DNA from: Narthecium ossifragum
Taxonomy: Eukaryota; Streptophyta; Magnoliopsida; Dioscoreales; Nartheciaceae
Reading direction: 5' to 3'
Length of the DNA stretch: 64,000 bases
Assembly: GCA_963920575.1 (NCBI GenBank)
Contig: OY986965.1
Location: 31,242,007 to 31,306,006 of the forward strand
The first letter of the stretch is position 1, and each line of letters starts with the position of its first letter. The notes beneath the pieces were generated by a model, which saw only the letters and a list, made by a program, of their open reading frames with translations, did no database searches and was not told the DNA's origin. Of the stretch, positions 1 through 11,988 are shown piece after piece. A program made the position numbers and the translations under genes.

Positions 1-1024
1 ATCACCCTATTATTTAATTGAATTTAAGAATTCTAATCACAATTTGAATCCCCAATTACTAGGAAGGAAAAAAAAACATTAAATTTGAGCTAATGATCCT
101 AATTATACTGCCAATTCATTAGTGCATCATGATGGGTTTATCATGCACTTTGAAATGACCAATGCCATCATTTTCCCTCCCAATTCCCAAATACAAGTAT
201 GTTGCCATATCGTCTTCCTATTTTAGGGAATAATCACACATGGAAATAAGACGGTGGAAATTAAGGTCACCTGTGTTGCAAAAAATCTTTAATTTCTGGT
301 TCTGAACAGAGAAATTTGGGGTGCTCAACTCAAGTCCTGTATATTGGACTAAGAAACCAGAAAAGATCATGCATCCTCATAATTTGGATCTGATTAAGAT
401 CGAGTGTACTCACTCCAGGATAGTGACTAGATATGTTTGCATCTGCCAATTCTTTCTCCAATCAGAGAGCTGAACTAGCTAGTCTTTAGTTAGTCTAGGT
501 TGTCGTCACCATGGTCCATGGGTAATCAATCTCCAATGTGAATCCAAACATTGTTTTTGGCTATTTGTTAGCTTTCCAAGTCATGCACATAAGTCGGTCA
601 ATTAGTTACACCTACAACCTATCGCTGTTCTTGGCAACTCGAAGTCTTGCACTTGATATAACAGTTACTTTGCACCCAAATTCACCTACTTGATATATAG
701 CGACTGTGCCTTGAAGAATCTTCTTCTCTCTTTTTTATTTTTTTTCATGAAGCAGTTTCTGCTGCATGAGAAAATTCCATGAAGTCTTTTGTCTTTTAAT
801 GGGCTTGTCCTAATCTTCATTAAATGCCCATTGTGTTACTTGAGAGATCGATGTTGCTAAACCACATAAAAAGAAAAAAGAAAAAAAAGGGGGCTTCCAT
901 GTCATTAGCTATCAAGCCAAAGTATCTCCCAAGATCCATGGATTTAGGAAGGAAAATATGGTTGTACCTACTATATAGTCTATCAAAAGGAATATTCACG
1001 CGCATCAGATTTGCTTGATTAATT
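1..1024. other. AT-rich intergenic DNA, no gene seen
   Basis: This is AT-rich sequence with stop codons in all frames apart from short chance reading frames. I see no RNA gene, clear transposon terminus or conserved protein match. It ends at the target duplication of the transposon that starts at 1032. Confidence 0.6.
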
Positions 1025-1031
1025 ATATTAT

Positions 1032-2592
1032 GAGTTATTTACATATGTACTCTCAATAAACTTTCAAAATACGTATTTACCCTTACATTCTTCATATTTT
1101 CATTTATACCCCTGAAAAGTTCAAATAATATAAAAAATACCCTTCGGATTAGTTGTCGTGGAATCCAATGGGAATATTCCCAACGTCGTTAACGTTAGCA
1201 GGTGAAAAGACAGTTTTGCCCCTGGAGTAGTCCGGACAACGCCAACACGCACCACATCTTGCCTTTGTACGGCTCGTCGTTGGTCGGCGGCGGCAATGGC
1301 GGGTACGCCGAGTCCGGCTTCCTCCCGGTCAAGTCCACCTCGTATACCTTCATCCCGTTGGGGTACAACAAACCCCAGTGTCGCTCCGTCCCCGGCCCGG
1401 TCTTCTGGTTCTCGTTGTAGAGCGCGAACAGGAAGGTCGGCATTGCCCTCCCGGCCTCGCCGGAGTCCCAATCGGCGGCCTCGACGCCATTCGCCTAGCA
1501 AAGTTACGATTGTAAGTTGCGGCGTTGTACACATCGCAACCAATCTCATCCCAATCCCCAGCATTGGGCCATCCGGTCTCGGCGATGCCAATGCGAACAC
1601 CGGCATACCCGAGCCGGTGCATCGCCGCCGCCACCGCGACGAGCATCTGGTCGAGGAGGTTGGCGTACGTCAATCCGCTCCCTGGGTCTTTATAGTACAA
1701 GCTCGAATTTTTTGGCCGCGAACATGGCGTACTCGAGGTTGATGGAGGCGGCGTTGGCGGCCCAGGCGAGGTACGGGTAGGCGTCGACGAAGAAGGACCT
1801 CGTCTTGCTCAAGAATCGGAGCAAGGGGTCGACCACCGTGCCGGTGATGTCGTCACGGAAGGCGCCTGCGGAGGGGGGGAAGGAGGCCTTGAGAGCGTCC
1901 ATGGCGAGCGGCGTCCCCACCTTGATCTTGTGAACAAAGTGGTCTTTGAGGGACTTGTGGATGTTGGTCATTGTCGGAACCAGGGCGAGCTAGGTGGAGT
2001 TCTTGATGGAGGGGTCGGAGAGGTTAGCTAAACCATTGAGTTGGAGCTACTGCGGCAGATTGAAAAGAGATCAGCAAAACCATCAAAACCAGTGAGTTGT
2101 ATGTAAGAAACAAAGAGAAATAACCAAAAGGGAAACAAGTTTGATGAGGTTGGAGCTTACTTGGAGAAATGGGGATGGAAAGGAGGAGGATGAGGAGAGG
2201 GAGAAGGGTCATCTTGGGTTGCTCCAAGAAGAGAGAGAGAGAGAGATGGAGATGGAGATGGAGATGGAGATGGGTTTATAGTAGTGGAGATGGTGATCAA
2301 AGAGGATGGTGATGGATAGGATGGTGAGTTGGTGTACTTACGGGCTGAGGGAGTTGAGAAGAGATGAAGGGTGTGACTGTGAGACCGTGTGACTGTGTGG
2401 GGGTATTTGAGTAAAGTTATCTAATCCAGTTAGAATTTACCTCATGGTTAGGTTATTTAACCTGACGGAAGTACACGGAAGGGTATTTTTGAGATTATTT
2501 GAACCTTCAGGGGTATATATGAAAATATGAAGAATGTAGGTGTAAATACGTATTTTAAAAGTTTTTTTAGGGTATATATGTAAATAACCCTC
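1032..2592. mobile_element. Pack-MULE-like element carrying a GH17 glucanase copy
   Basis: The two ends form imperfect inverted repeats of about 110 bp. The left end reads GAGTTATTTACATATGTAC and the right end, reverse-complemented, reads GAGGGTTATTTACATATA; both continue through ATACGTATTTAC, TACATTCTTCATATTTTCAT and TACCCCTGAA. ATATTAT occurs immediately outside both ends (1025-1031 and 2593-2599) and fits a 7-bp or slightly decayed 9-bp target duplication, although it is low-complexity. Long inverted ends around a GC-rich gene piece are typical of gene-capturing Mutator-like elements. No transposase is present, so the element is non-autonomous. Confidence 0.72.
1190..2227 (-). pseudogene. 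Broken endo-1,3-beta-glucanase (GH17) copy
   Basis: Read on the minus strand, this is a glycoside hydrolase family 17 glucan endo-1,3-beta-glucosidase in pieces. A signal-peptide-like start (MTLLPLLILLLSIPISPS, from 2212) is followed by intron-like sequence. Then come IHKSLKDHFVHKIKVGTPLA and FFVDAYPYLAWAANAAS (1690-1971), then GVRIGIAETGWPNAGDWDE (1350-1700), which keeps the nucleophile Glu in AETGWPN. The last piece is ERHWGLLYPNGMKVYEVDL (1195-1443). The three body pieces are in different frames, so there are at least two frameshifts. The N-terminal part of the barrel, about 90 residues after the signal peptide, is missing. It lies wholly inside the inverted-repeat element at 1032-2592, so it is a captured, non-functional copy; the family is certain from the motifs. 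Confidence 0.85.
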
Positions 2593-2599
2593 ATATTAT

Positions 2600-3153
2600 T
2601 GATGTCACTACTCTTAAAGCGATTTAGATTTATATAGGTGTTCTGCTTTTGTGTCCTCTTTACCAATATTGTGGTTACTAATCTCCTTCCTTTTTTAGGG
2701 AATTTTAAAATGCGTAGGTAAACGGTTTCACTATTAAACAAAGGGACCATCTAGAAAAGACGGTACTCTATCGTATTTGAAGTTGTTGGATGATTACCCA
2801 CTCGTTCTCTTTATAGAATTCTTTTGCACACTATATTAAAGAGAGAGCAAACGATAAGAGATTAGGTACGATAACTACATTAGAGGGTACCAGGGAGAGA
2901 TCTACCAGAGCTTTGTGTGCGATTGAAGTCATCATCTGTCATCATCTAATAGCAGCTAGCAGGGGGTTGTTATTCTACATTACACTTCTTGATCAAGAAT
3001 CCACCCACCAAATAGAACTGTGACGTCGCAGCGATGTATCCCCGTCCCTGTTATAAGAGTACTGCGTTGGCCGCCGGCTTTGTTCATTGCCTGCACGGAG
3101 CTCCGACATTGGCAGGACAGAGAAAAGAAAGGTGTGGCATATATCGAGAAGAC
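2600..3153. other. Laccase upstream region
   Basis: This stretch lies between the GH17-bearing element and the laccase start. It should hold the laccase promoter and leader. I see AT-rich sequence and TATA-like strings (for example near 2831 and 3050) but cannot choose a start site. Confidence 0.4.
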
Positions 3154-5402
3154 ATGGCTTATCCATGGCTTCGGACCGCCATCGTGCTGGTAGCGTGCCT
3201 CTTTCCGGCGATGGTCAACGGGATGGTCCGGCAGTACAAGTTCAATGTAAGTCCGTGCGTTTCTATTGGCCAGGAGACATATATTGATTGGCAAAACTAA
3301 GTGTAATATGCATGCACTGAGCTGCATGCTGGATTAATGGTTTCAGGTGGTTATGAAGAACACGACACGGCTGTGCGCCACCAAGCCGATTGTAACCGTG
3401 AATGGCCAGTTCCCAGGGCCGACCATATCCGCCAGAGAAGGTGACAATGTGCTCATCAAGGTCGTCAACCATGTCAAGTACAATGTAACCATTCACTGGT
3501 GAGCACCTCTTCTTCATGAAACAAGCATGGCCCATCCAAGTCCAGTCTTATTTATGCATGTGCACAAGCCAGGCCTCCAGTTTCTAATGGACGGGCTTTT
3601 GTTTGTTGGCTGGCCTTAGGCATGGGATCAGGCAGCTTCGGACGGGTTGGGCTGACGGGCCAGCATACATCACGCAGTGCCCGATAAGGCCCGGGCAGAG
3701 CTATGTCTACAACTTCCCCATCACCGGGCAAAGAGGCACGTTGTTCTGGCACGCACACATCCTGTGGCTTAGGGCCACGGTGCACGGCGCCATTGTCATC
3801 TTGCCCAAGCGCGCTGTTCCCTATCCCTTTCCCAAACCCCACAAGGAGGAAGTCGTCATCTTAGGTGTATATGTTACGCAACTCTATATATATATATATA
3901 TATATGTCTCTCTCTCTCTCCCTTCTAGAATTCAATTCTCTATATATGGTCACTCGAAAGAAAAATGAAATCCTTTGGGTTCTTTTTCTCCCCTTCATGA
4001 ATTGCAGGAGAATGGTGGAAATCGGATACCGAAGCTGTCATTAACCAAGCAATGAAATCTGGTCAGGCACCAAATGTTTCCGACGCGCACACAATCAATG
4101 GCCATCCAGGGCCCATGTCACACTGTGCTAGCTCACAAGGTATAAATGATCACATTTCCTCGAACAATTAATACATAAGTTAATTAAGCAACTCATATAT
4201 GTAGCCTAATTAGCTTGGGTTTCAAACTTGGAGCACAGATGGATTAAAGTTACGGGTGAAGAGTGGCAAGACGTACATGCTCAGGATCATCAACGCTGCC
4301 CTCAATGAGGAGCTCTTCTTCAAAGTAGCAGGGCATCAGCTCACAGTCGTGGAGCTGGACGCTGTCTACACCAAGCCTTTCACGACTGACACCATACTCC
4401 TCACACCTGGCCAAACCACCAATGTCCTCTTGAAAGCCAACCGAGGCGCCGGAAGATACCTCGTCACCGTCTCACCGTTCATGGACTCCCCCATCACCGT
4501 CGACAACAAGACAGCCACTGCCACCGTGCAATACACCGGCACACTGTTGACCTCTTCCATCATCACCACCGTCCCTCCTCCACAGAACGCCACGCCGGTG
4601 GCTTCCAACTTCGTCGACTCTCTTCGCAGCCTGAACTCAAAAAAATTCCCGGCCAACGTGCCTCTGGCCATCGACCACTCGCTTCTGTTCACAGTCGGCC
4701 TCGGCGTCAACCCATGTCCGGCATGCGTCAACGGTATCCGAGTGGTGGCCGCCATTAATAACATTACCTTTGTGATGCCTACCACTGCACTACTCCAAGC
4801 TCATTATTTCAACGTGAGTGGTGTGTACACGACGGACTTCCCAGCAAAGCCGCCCATTGCATTCAACTACTCCGGCAGCGGGCCGAGCAATATGCAGACG
4901 ATGAACGGGACTAGGCTTTATCGGCTGCCGTATAACTCGGCGGTCCAATTGGTCCTCCAAGACACAGGGATCATCGCTCCTGAGAACCACCCTTTTCATC
5001 TGCATGGTTTCAATTTCTTCGCAGTCGGAAGAGGACTGGGTAACTACAATCCGAAGAAATCTCCGGCCAAGTTCAATCTCGTCGATCCTGTCGAAAGGAA
5101 TACGATCGGAGTTCCCTCAGGTGGATGGATAGCAATAAGATTCAGAACGGACAATCCAGGTAATTTATATAAAGTCTGAACTAATTAATGAGAAGTAATT
5201 TGTTCTAGTAGCAAGCTAGCTAGGAAGAAACTCATGATGCTCTGTTCTGTGATCTGTTTGTGTACGCTTAGGTGTTTGGTTCATGCACTGTCACTTGGAG
5301 GTGCACACGACGTGGGGATTAAAGATGGCCTTTGTGGTGGACAACGGGAAGGGCCCTAACGAGTCGCTGCTCCCACCCCCAAGAGACCTCCCAACTTGTT
5401 AG
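3154..5402 (+). CDS. Laccase (secreted multicopper oxidase), six exons
   Basis: Plant laccase (p-diphenol:oxygen oxidoreductase), which oxidises monolignols and other phenolics in the cell wall. Exons are 3154-3246, 3347-3498, 3620-3864, 4008-4139, 4239-5159 and 5272-5402. All junctions are GT-AG and the joined frame gives 557 residues, normal for plant laccases. A signal peptide (residues 1-23) precedes the first cupredoxin domain. All four copper motifs are intact: HWHG (81-84), WHAH (125-128), HPFHLHG, and HCHLEVH (520-526) with Leu531 in the position axial to the type-1 copper, as is usual in plant laccases. [14 protein letters not shown] and [14 protein letters not shown] are family hallmarks. 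The six-exon layout is the common plant laccase layout. Intron 3 contains a TA microsatellite near 3885-3905. Lignin polymerisation is likely, but the subfamily cannot be fixed by eye. Confidence 0.95.
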
Positions 5403-6639
5403 ATTCAATTCAAGGGACAAACGATTAAGCCCTCATGGCTCATACTACTTTGTTTCTTGCCAATGATCATGAACAAAAGGGGTCTTTGAGGGTCTCATAA
5501 GAGTAAATTTGTATGTCTGAGAGAATATTCAATATTACATGAAATTTTTTGTTCGACTCGATAACGAAATTTACCTAAAAAGGATTCGGCAGTAGTCATC
5601 AAACCAAAACAGATATCCCACCGAATCCACCCACCACATAATATGTATACTCGCCGCTTCCTATTAGCTTCTTTTTGCAGTATATCGGAAAATGAAGCGA
5701 TAGCTTTTGGAGTTATAAACCCAGGCAGCAAATGAGCCCGTTCACAAATTGAGTACGTGTCCTGTCATCTCCTTTTCAATCCACCCCCCGTTGAACCCAG
5801 AGTCTTGGGCCAGAAAGCCCATTGAGCTAGTCTAGCCCAATGAATAGATTACAGTTAAATAATAAAATTAGAATAAATTTCTCAATAACTTTATCCAACT
5901 ACTTATTCTAACATACTATCATTTACTTCCTATGAGCAGCAAGACCGTAATTAATTTTCAAAATGCAGCCTATGCCATCAGTTACTCACTCATTGCGTTA
6001 TGTACGTAAACATTTGTCGATTTTCCAGGCCCATTTGGTTCACTCTCATAGGCTTGGCGCACACATTCACGCTAAGACCTTGGCCTTTACTTAAAGCCTT
6101 AAACCCAACAAACAATTTTTTAGAGTTAGCAATCTATTAAATAAATAAAAAAAAGCCTTGAGAACTAACAATATAAATATAAATATATATATATGCCTTA
6201 TGTTTACCAGGAAAAACCTGTATATATATCTATCTGATAGGCAGGGTGCGTTTTAATATGTTATTGATGATTGTGTTGTGCGGAATGCCGCATATGATTT
6301 GCCGATCCGAGCGAGTTACGCAAACTCGGCAATCGTTTTCATGCATCGATCATAATCACACGTAGGATAAATTAGGATGGTGACACATTTGCATGTTTCC
6401 TTTTGTCTTAAGCACCGGATATAAGACAACACGACACTGAAGGAAACCTTCCACTTCTTGATTTACTGAAGGAAAGGAGGTCAACTTTTTCACATCATTG
6501 GATACGTGTTCTATCAATCTTCAAGTAGAATTTTTTCTGGGTCGAAACTGTTTCCAACCCTATATAGGGATGCAAATGCACTACAAACACATTCATTATT
6601 AATTATGATCAACATAATTTTTTTAGGAGCCGTGATTTG

Positions 6640-6850
6640 TTTACATGATCACGGGAAACCGGTAGTGGGATATCAAATCTTTATTTTAGTTCTAAATCAA
6701 TTAATCAGTATCTCACTACTGATAAAATGTACCAACAAATCGATAGGCATCGGTAGTGAAATACCGATTAATTGATCTATTTTATCGATAATCGGCTACT
6801 GATGAATTAGAATAAAGATTCGGTATCCCACTACCGATTCGTGCCACATG
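6640..6850. repeat. Inverted-repeat element with CGGTAGTGGGATA arms
   Basis: The left arm reads CGGTAGTGGGATATC followed by AAATCTTTATT. The right arm reverse-complements to CGGTAGTGGGATACC followed by GAATCTTTATT. The internal part (CGGTAGTGAAATACCG, TAATCAGTATCTCACTACTG) repeats the same theme, so the whole unit can fold back on itself. Related sequence with GATTTGTGTACATG and ACCGATT motifs occurs at 23740-24070. I interpret it as a MITE-like interspersed family. Confidence 0.5.
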
Positions 6851-7075
6851 GTCATTTACATAATTTTTATTTTATTTTTTTATTAGAGATTCCATCTTGC
6901 AACCTTTACCCCGGAAATCATAAGTATCATCCCAAAATCTTAAGTTTGTAATAGAAATGAGTGGGTTTATGTGTACACAGTGTGATACATCGTTTGGCGC
7001 AGCGATGGCGATGAGATTCCAAGTCCCACCTTCCTCCCAAAGCCGCCACACCCGATTATGATGGGGAAGGCCTAC

Positions 7076-7077
<2 letters not shown>

Positions 7078-7123
<46 letters not shown>
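7078..7123. repeat. CT dinucleotide microsatellite
   Basis: About 23 uninterrupted CT units. The Glu-Arg repeat peptide read from the opposite strand is an artefact of this tract. Confidence 0.95.
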
Positions 7124-7127
<4 letters not shown>

Positions 7128-7628
7128 AAGAAAACAACTCGTGTTTTCCATTCATTGTCTGCTTTGACAGAGATAGAAGACAACGATCCTCCACTTAAAT
7201 TAAGTCATATGTCAAGTCATTCATGCATCTTACAAGAGCTATGCCCATTAGTACGTACATTAAAGCCCCAGAAAAAAAATACAACTCCATTTTTTTTTGT
7301 TGCTTTATTTCATATAATTGCTGAATTTATTGAAAAGGTTTGCATACTAAATTCACATTATTTGCAATTTTATAATTTAAAATTGTTTTGTGTTTTCATT
7401 ATAAAACATATTATTGTGTTCGGAAATAGTTAATCATAAGTTCGGGATCTTGATGTCACGTGTAAATAACATGTTTCCTAATGAAAGCACAAAACAGTCC
7501 TAAATTGTAAAATAAAGAATGAAGTTGATTTAATATGTAAACTTTTTACCCACTAAAACTATGGGTTTTCAAAACTTAAGTTCACCTCACCTCGTAGCAT
7601 AGATTGTTTTGCAATGATCTCTTTTAAG

Positions 7629-7804
7629 CAGGGGCGGACCCAGCCCCTTAACTAAGGGGGGGCCAAGGGAGGAAGAGTAACTCAGGGGGGCCAGGGGCTA
7701 CGTGGGTAGGAGTAGGGGGCGCGGGGCCCACAGAAGAATAAGCAAAAAAAAAAAAATTCAGGGGGGGCCCAAGCCCCCATGATATATGAATGGGTCCGCC
7801 CCTA
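7629..7804. mobile_element. hAT-type MITE, 176 bp, perfect 8-bp target duplication
   Basis: The left terminus is CAGGGGCGGACCCA and the right terminus reverse-complements to TAGGGGCGGACCCA, so 13 of 14 bases match. CTTTTAAG sits directly outside both ends (7621-7628 and 7805-7812). An 8-bp duplication with C/TAGGG termini is diagnostic of the hAT superfamily. The interior is G/C-run rich and non-coding. Confidence 0.92.
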
Positions 7805-7812
7805 CTTTTAAG

Positions 7813-10732
7813 GTCTGAAGCATATTTATTATATCAAATAATATGGATCATGAGTCATGTGATTTACGTACACGTGACAGATGTTTACTCGTCAGTATAC
7901 ACATACATGAGGTACCACGTGGTAGATGATTATTTTTTATTTAATTAATTATCATGTGGTTATTGGATGGTTATGAGGGAGAGCGGAGTAGTAGGGGTGG
8001 TGGATAGATGGCACATGGGGCTCACCTAATATATATATATATTTAAAAAAATATAATCTGATCATATATATATATATATATATATATACTAGTATCATCC
8101 GTGCTTTATTTTTCATGATTTTTTTTATTTTTTTTCCTTTTTTATTAAATACTTACTGGGAATAATATATATATATATATATAATTAAATCTCCACTTGT
8201 AAGCGGCTGAGCCGTGGAATAGCAATCAACAATTAAACATCGACTGAATCCACTGGCAGCATTTTAGATTGAATATAGGTGTATATATATATAAGTTGGG
8301 TAGGAGTATGGGACCAATTCGCATGCCATGCTCCCCCCCTTTTCCAAATAAATAAATTTTAGAAAATAGTAGGTTGACTGCAATATATAGTTTTGTAGCA
8401 TGTGAAATAATAAGGCGGATTCAGAACTTATAAACACAAGAAGAACGCATGCAACCTAACCTAATCTCTATGAAAGAGAACTAACATTTTTTTTCTTCTT
8501 TTTTTTATCCTGATTCGGACACTTCCGAAAGCCCTAGTGTGATTTCGATGGATGGACAGACCGTTTCTCTAATTAAATTAACGGTCCAGATTGGCTCAAG
8601 AGTCTGTATACCATTGGTGGGCTCGTCTTTTTAAAAAAATAGCAGTGATGATGAGGTCACACACACACATATCCCTAAAAGTGTATAATACGAATTATAC
8701 TAAAATAGAATACACGCATGGTGAATTGGTGATGGTGTGGTACACCTGGCGATCATTAGCTACAAATAAGTTGGGCATTTGCGTGCGTACACCTAATTTA
8801 CCCAAATATGGAAGGGGCCAGAGGGCATCGTTCACCCACTAATTTACTCAAATAGGGAAGGGAAGGATTCCTTATTTAAGTTTGAAGCAGACTTATCTCC
8901 CTCCCTCCCTAGCTTCCCACCTGTTCTCCATTATTCATGCCTTCTCTTCTTTTTTTTGCTGCTATAATAGTCTTTAATATGTCTCTGTCATTTCCAACAG
9001 CACAGCAGCCAGATGACAGAGTGGATGCACCTTAATTTTTTATTATAAAAAAGGCTGTCAATGCCCCCACAATTAATATAAAAAAAAGGAACATAAGACC
9101 ACGTACCTCTGTATACTATGTTGGATTTAACTCATGTCTGGTCTAATTATAACTTGATTAAAATTAACACTTAAGTTAAGTTCCGGTGGTCGTGGCATCG
9201 CGTCCCTGGATCTTCTTCGACCCAGACACCACCGCAACGACGAAACGGCGAGCTTCAGGCCGTATCTCCGATTTCGGGCTTCGCCGACGCTCTAGTATCC
9301 ACCGGCCATGGCCGGGTTATGGCGGATGCGGTGGTGAAAACCCTAAACCTAGGGCTTCGTCTGATCAAGGGAAGGAGAGAATAAGGTAATTGGGTTTGTC
9401 GGGTTTTTTTTTTTTTTGGATTCAATCCGAAACCCATTAAATAGTATAAAGTTTATCGGGTTTGGGTTTTGTTAGTGTTTTAATACTCGGATCTAATTCG
9501 GAACTTAAGTTACTGAGCCTTTGCAGAAACCACCATAGTTTTTGATATTTACCGTATCAGGCTTATTGCTTCGTTAATAGTATGCAGCTATTCAGCATAC
9601 GCCATGTAGTTCTTATATGGTTTTGGTACCTCGTAAAATTTGATTCTCGAATTTATACATTCAAATATTAAAACCGTACTATTTAATGTCAAATCACAGA
9701 CGCCGTCTGTGTAGGCTGATGGAAATCGGCCACATGGTCAATTAACTTATAGGCATAAGACTGGGACGTAGACGAATAGGGGTTTTGTCGATCCGAGGGC
9801 TCGGGTAACTTGAATCTATCCTTAAAGCCGAGGGTGGGTAGCAAGGTTTAGGACGCGATTATAGTCTTGACTTGATTGTTCTATATATCCTTCGAGGATT
9901 CTTAGGTAGTCGGAATGGGATATTATATTAAATTATGATATTGAGGTGTAGAGGTTGTGTCGACTTTCGCTTTAATGTTAGATACGGATGTTGATGTCCC
10001 TGATTTATGTCCCCACAAGGGATTGCGGTATTGAGATTGGGCAAGGTAGAATGTGGATAGGAGCCTGCAATCATGTCTTTCCCTCATTGTTGTTGGGTGA
10101 GGGTGAGACCTGAACATGAGCCCTCGAGGAATCAACAAGGTTAGGGTTAGTCTTTTGGCATGATTTAGACTTGATGGAAGTTGACACAGTTACATTTACC
10201 TTTCATTGAGTGTGTCGTAAAGTAGAACTCTACTGAACATATCGTTTACTACTATATGAGATGCGTTTGCAGGTACAAGCTCGGTTCCCTCGTCATGTAG
10301 TTATGGCGTCGGAGGTGGTTCTTCCCCTGGTGGCGTGTGAGATCGAGGAATCATCATCAGCTTATCTCAATTTAATTAATGCACGGATTGATACAACCAA
10401 TATCGATTCTTGATATCTATCTAGTCGATGTCATACTTATACGAACTCCATCGATATCCAAAAATAAACAGTTTATAACAAGGGATGAGTTACAGCGCTG
10501 CTTGAGTAGTTCAACTGGTTAATTAGTACGTACCTGGTGTTAATAATGAGTTAGCCTTAAATATATCCAATTAATTCTCAGGCCTCCACATCTGTTGAAA
10601 ATGTAGAGCATTTGTCCCGGGCTAAAAAGGCTTAGCAGCTAAAAAAGAGGAAATATAAAGGGATTATACTATACAATCGATAGAGTTGTTTAATTTATTG
10701 GGTGCTCATATTGGAACTGAAACACATACGAA
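7813..10732. other. Intergenic DNA, no recognisable gene
   Basis: TA microsatellites lie near 8029-8090 and 8165-8185. A moderately GC-rich patch at 9180-9390 has no recognisable product. I found no conserved domain or RNA gene. Confidence 0.45.
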
Positions 10733-10960
10733 GGGCCCTGTTTGGTGTGGAAATAAGGCGGAAATAACCCCCTTATCTCATACTTATTCTCAAACACCTT
10801 TTCTTATTCTAGGTAATCATTATCCATTTATTCCCATTCCACCTACCACCACCACTCTATTTTTTCTTATTCCAAGTAATTATTATTACTTTATTTTCAC
10901 TTTTCCTAACCCCAAAATCACTTATTCTCACTTTTCTTATTCCCATATCAAACAGCTCCC
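10733..10960. repeat. TTTGG-type MITE
   Basis: The left end (GGGCCCTGTTTGGTGTGG) and the right end read in reverse (GGGAGCTGTTTGATATGG) form an imperfect inverted repeat continuing into AATAA. The interior is rich in TTATTCCCATTCC-like pieces that recur at 12180-12365 and in the MITE at 20340-21010. No clean target duplication is visible, so the superfamily is left open (Tourist/Harbinger-like by terminus). A long chance reading frame crosses it. Confidence 0.6.
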
Positions 10961-11120
10961 AAGTTTCGAGGGAATATTGAATAATGGATCTTGGGAGTTT
11001 CAATTAAGCAGCATATTGTATCTTGCCTTGCTGAATGGGAGGAACCAATCACATGGTGACATCACTAGCAGTAGCAGATCGATCTATACGCGCCTACCTA
11101 CCTCCTTTTTAATCATCGAA

Positions 11121-11208
11121 AATGATTTGTGTATATGGGATGTACCCATGTACACAAATCATTACCGTTGGATTGAATCGGACACACATCCCAATTCAAT
11201 CCAACGGT
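11121..11208. repeat. Two adjacent hairpins
   Basis: Hairpin 1 pairs AATGATTTGTGTATATGGG (11121-11139) with 11145-11163 across a 5-base loop with one mismatch. Hairpin 2 is a perfect 15-bp stem, ACCGTTGGATTGAAT (11164-11178) with 11194-11208, across a 15-base loop. They abut with no spacer. The origin is unknown; a MITE remnant is possible. Confidence 0.8.
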
Positions 11209-11722
11209 TGGAGTACATGTCACGTGGGCAATGTGCATTGCTGGCATGTACCCCAATCAGGGTTCTTTAATCATATATAAAAAGTCTGAATGAAAGAGCC
11301 ACGTTTTGATTGTCTGCTTGCAATCCAAGACAAGTCATTGTTGCTCTTTATATATATATATGAAAGTCTGAACTAATTGTCACAAATTCCAAAGATTCTC
11401 ATGTTTTAATTGAATGAACTAAGAAATAAGAATTTAAAAATTAATTTTCGTGTATATATAACTCTAACACGTACCCCAACTAGCTAGCTAGCTCCTGGTG
11501 AACGGAAAAGACGGGAATCAAGTGTTGACTTGTTCTCTATTATAGTTTCGGCTACAAATACAATTAATATCAACGTCAACCGTGTCATTTTCGAAGTAAT
11601 TAGATTGAATTTGGCGTGAGGCGGAGGGATTCAAATTGTCAATCACTACGGAAAAGCAAGTTGAAATAGAGATTTCCAAATAATTGACCAGAACGAGTCA
11701 AAAAGCTCGCAAACAAAGCTCA

Positions 11723-11988
11723 GGGATCGTTTGGTGTGAAAATAATTTTATTTTATGTTAAGGGATTTTATTTTTGACTTCGAAAATAACTTTATAATGA
11801 TTATTAGGAATAATAGAAAAGTAGGGTGAAGAGTGAGAATAACTCTGTAATGATTACTTGAAATATGAAAAGTTGTTTGGGGATAAAGGGTGAAATAAAT
11901 AGTGTATTCGAAATATTACAGAAATATTCTCTCCCTTAACCCGAGTTAAGAGTTATTCCCGTTTGATATTCTCGTACCAAACATAGCC
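11723..11988. repeat. TTTGG-type MITE, forward copy
   Basis: The left end is GGATCGTTTGGTGTGAAAATAA and the right end read in reverse gives GGCTATGTTTGGTACGAGAATA. The reverse complement of the interior closely resembles 47845-48080: the blocks AATATT, CACTATTTATTTCAC and CCCCAAACA occur in the same order. This is therefore a dispersed family with copies in both orientations. Confidence 0.65.

Larger units (their letters stand above)
5403..7620. other. Intergenic DNA with hairpin repeat and CT tract
   Basis: No coding region is recognisable. The stretch holds an inverted-repeat element near 6620-6860, a CT microsatellite at 7078-7123 and several TA runs. Confidence 0.5.

Noticed and set aside
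1190..2227. A working GH17 glucanase gene
   Set aside because: The pieces are in different frames, the N-terminal barrel region is missing, and the whole lies between transposon arms.
10686..11270. A 194-codon plus-strand frame
   Set aside because: It begins in spacer, crosses a MITE and the double hairpin, and shows no protein-like composition.
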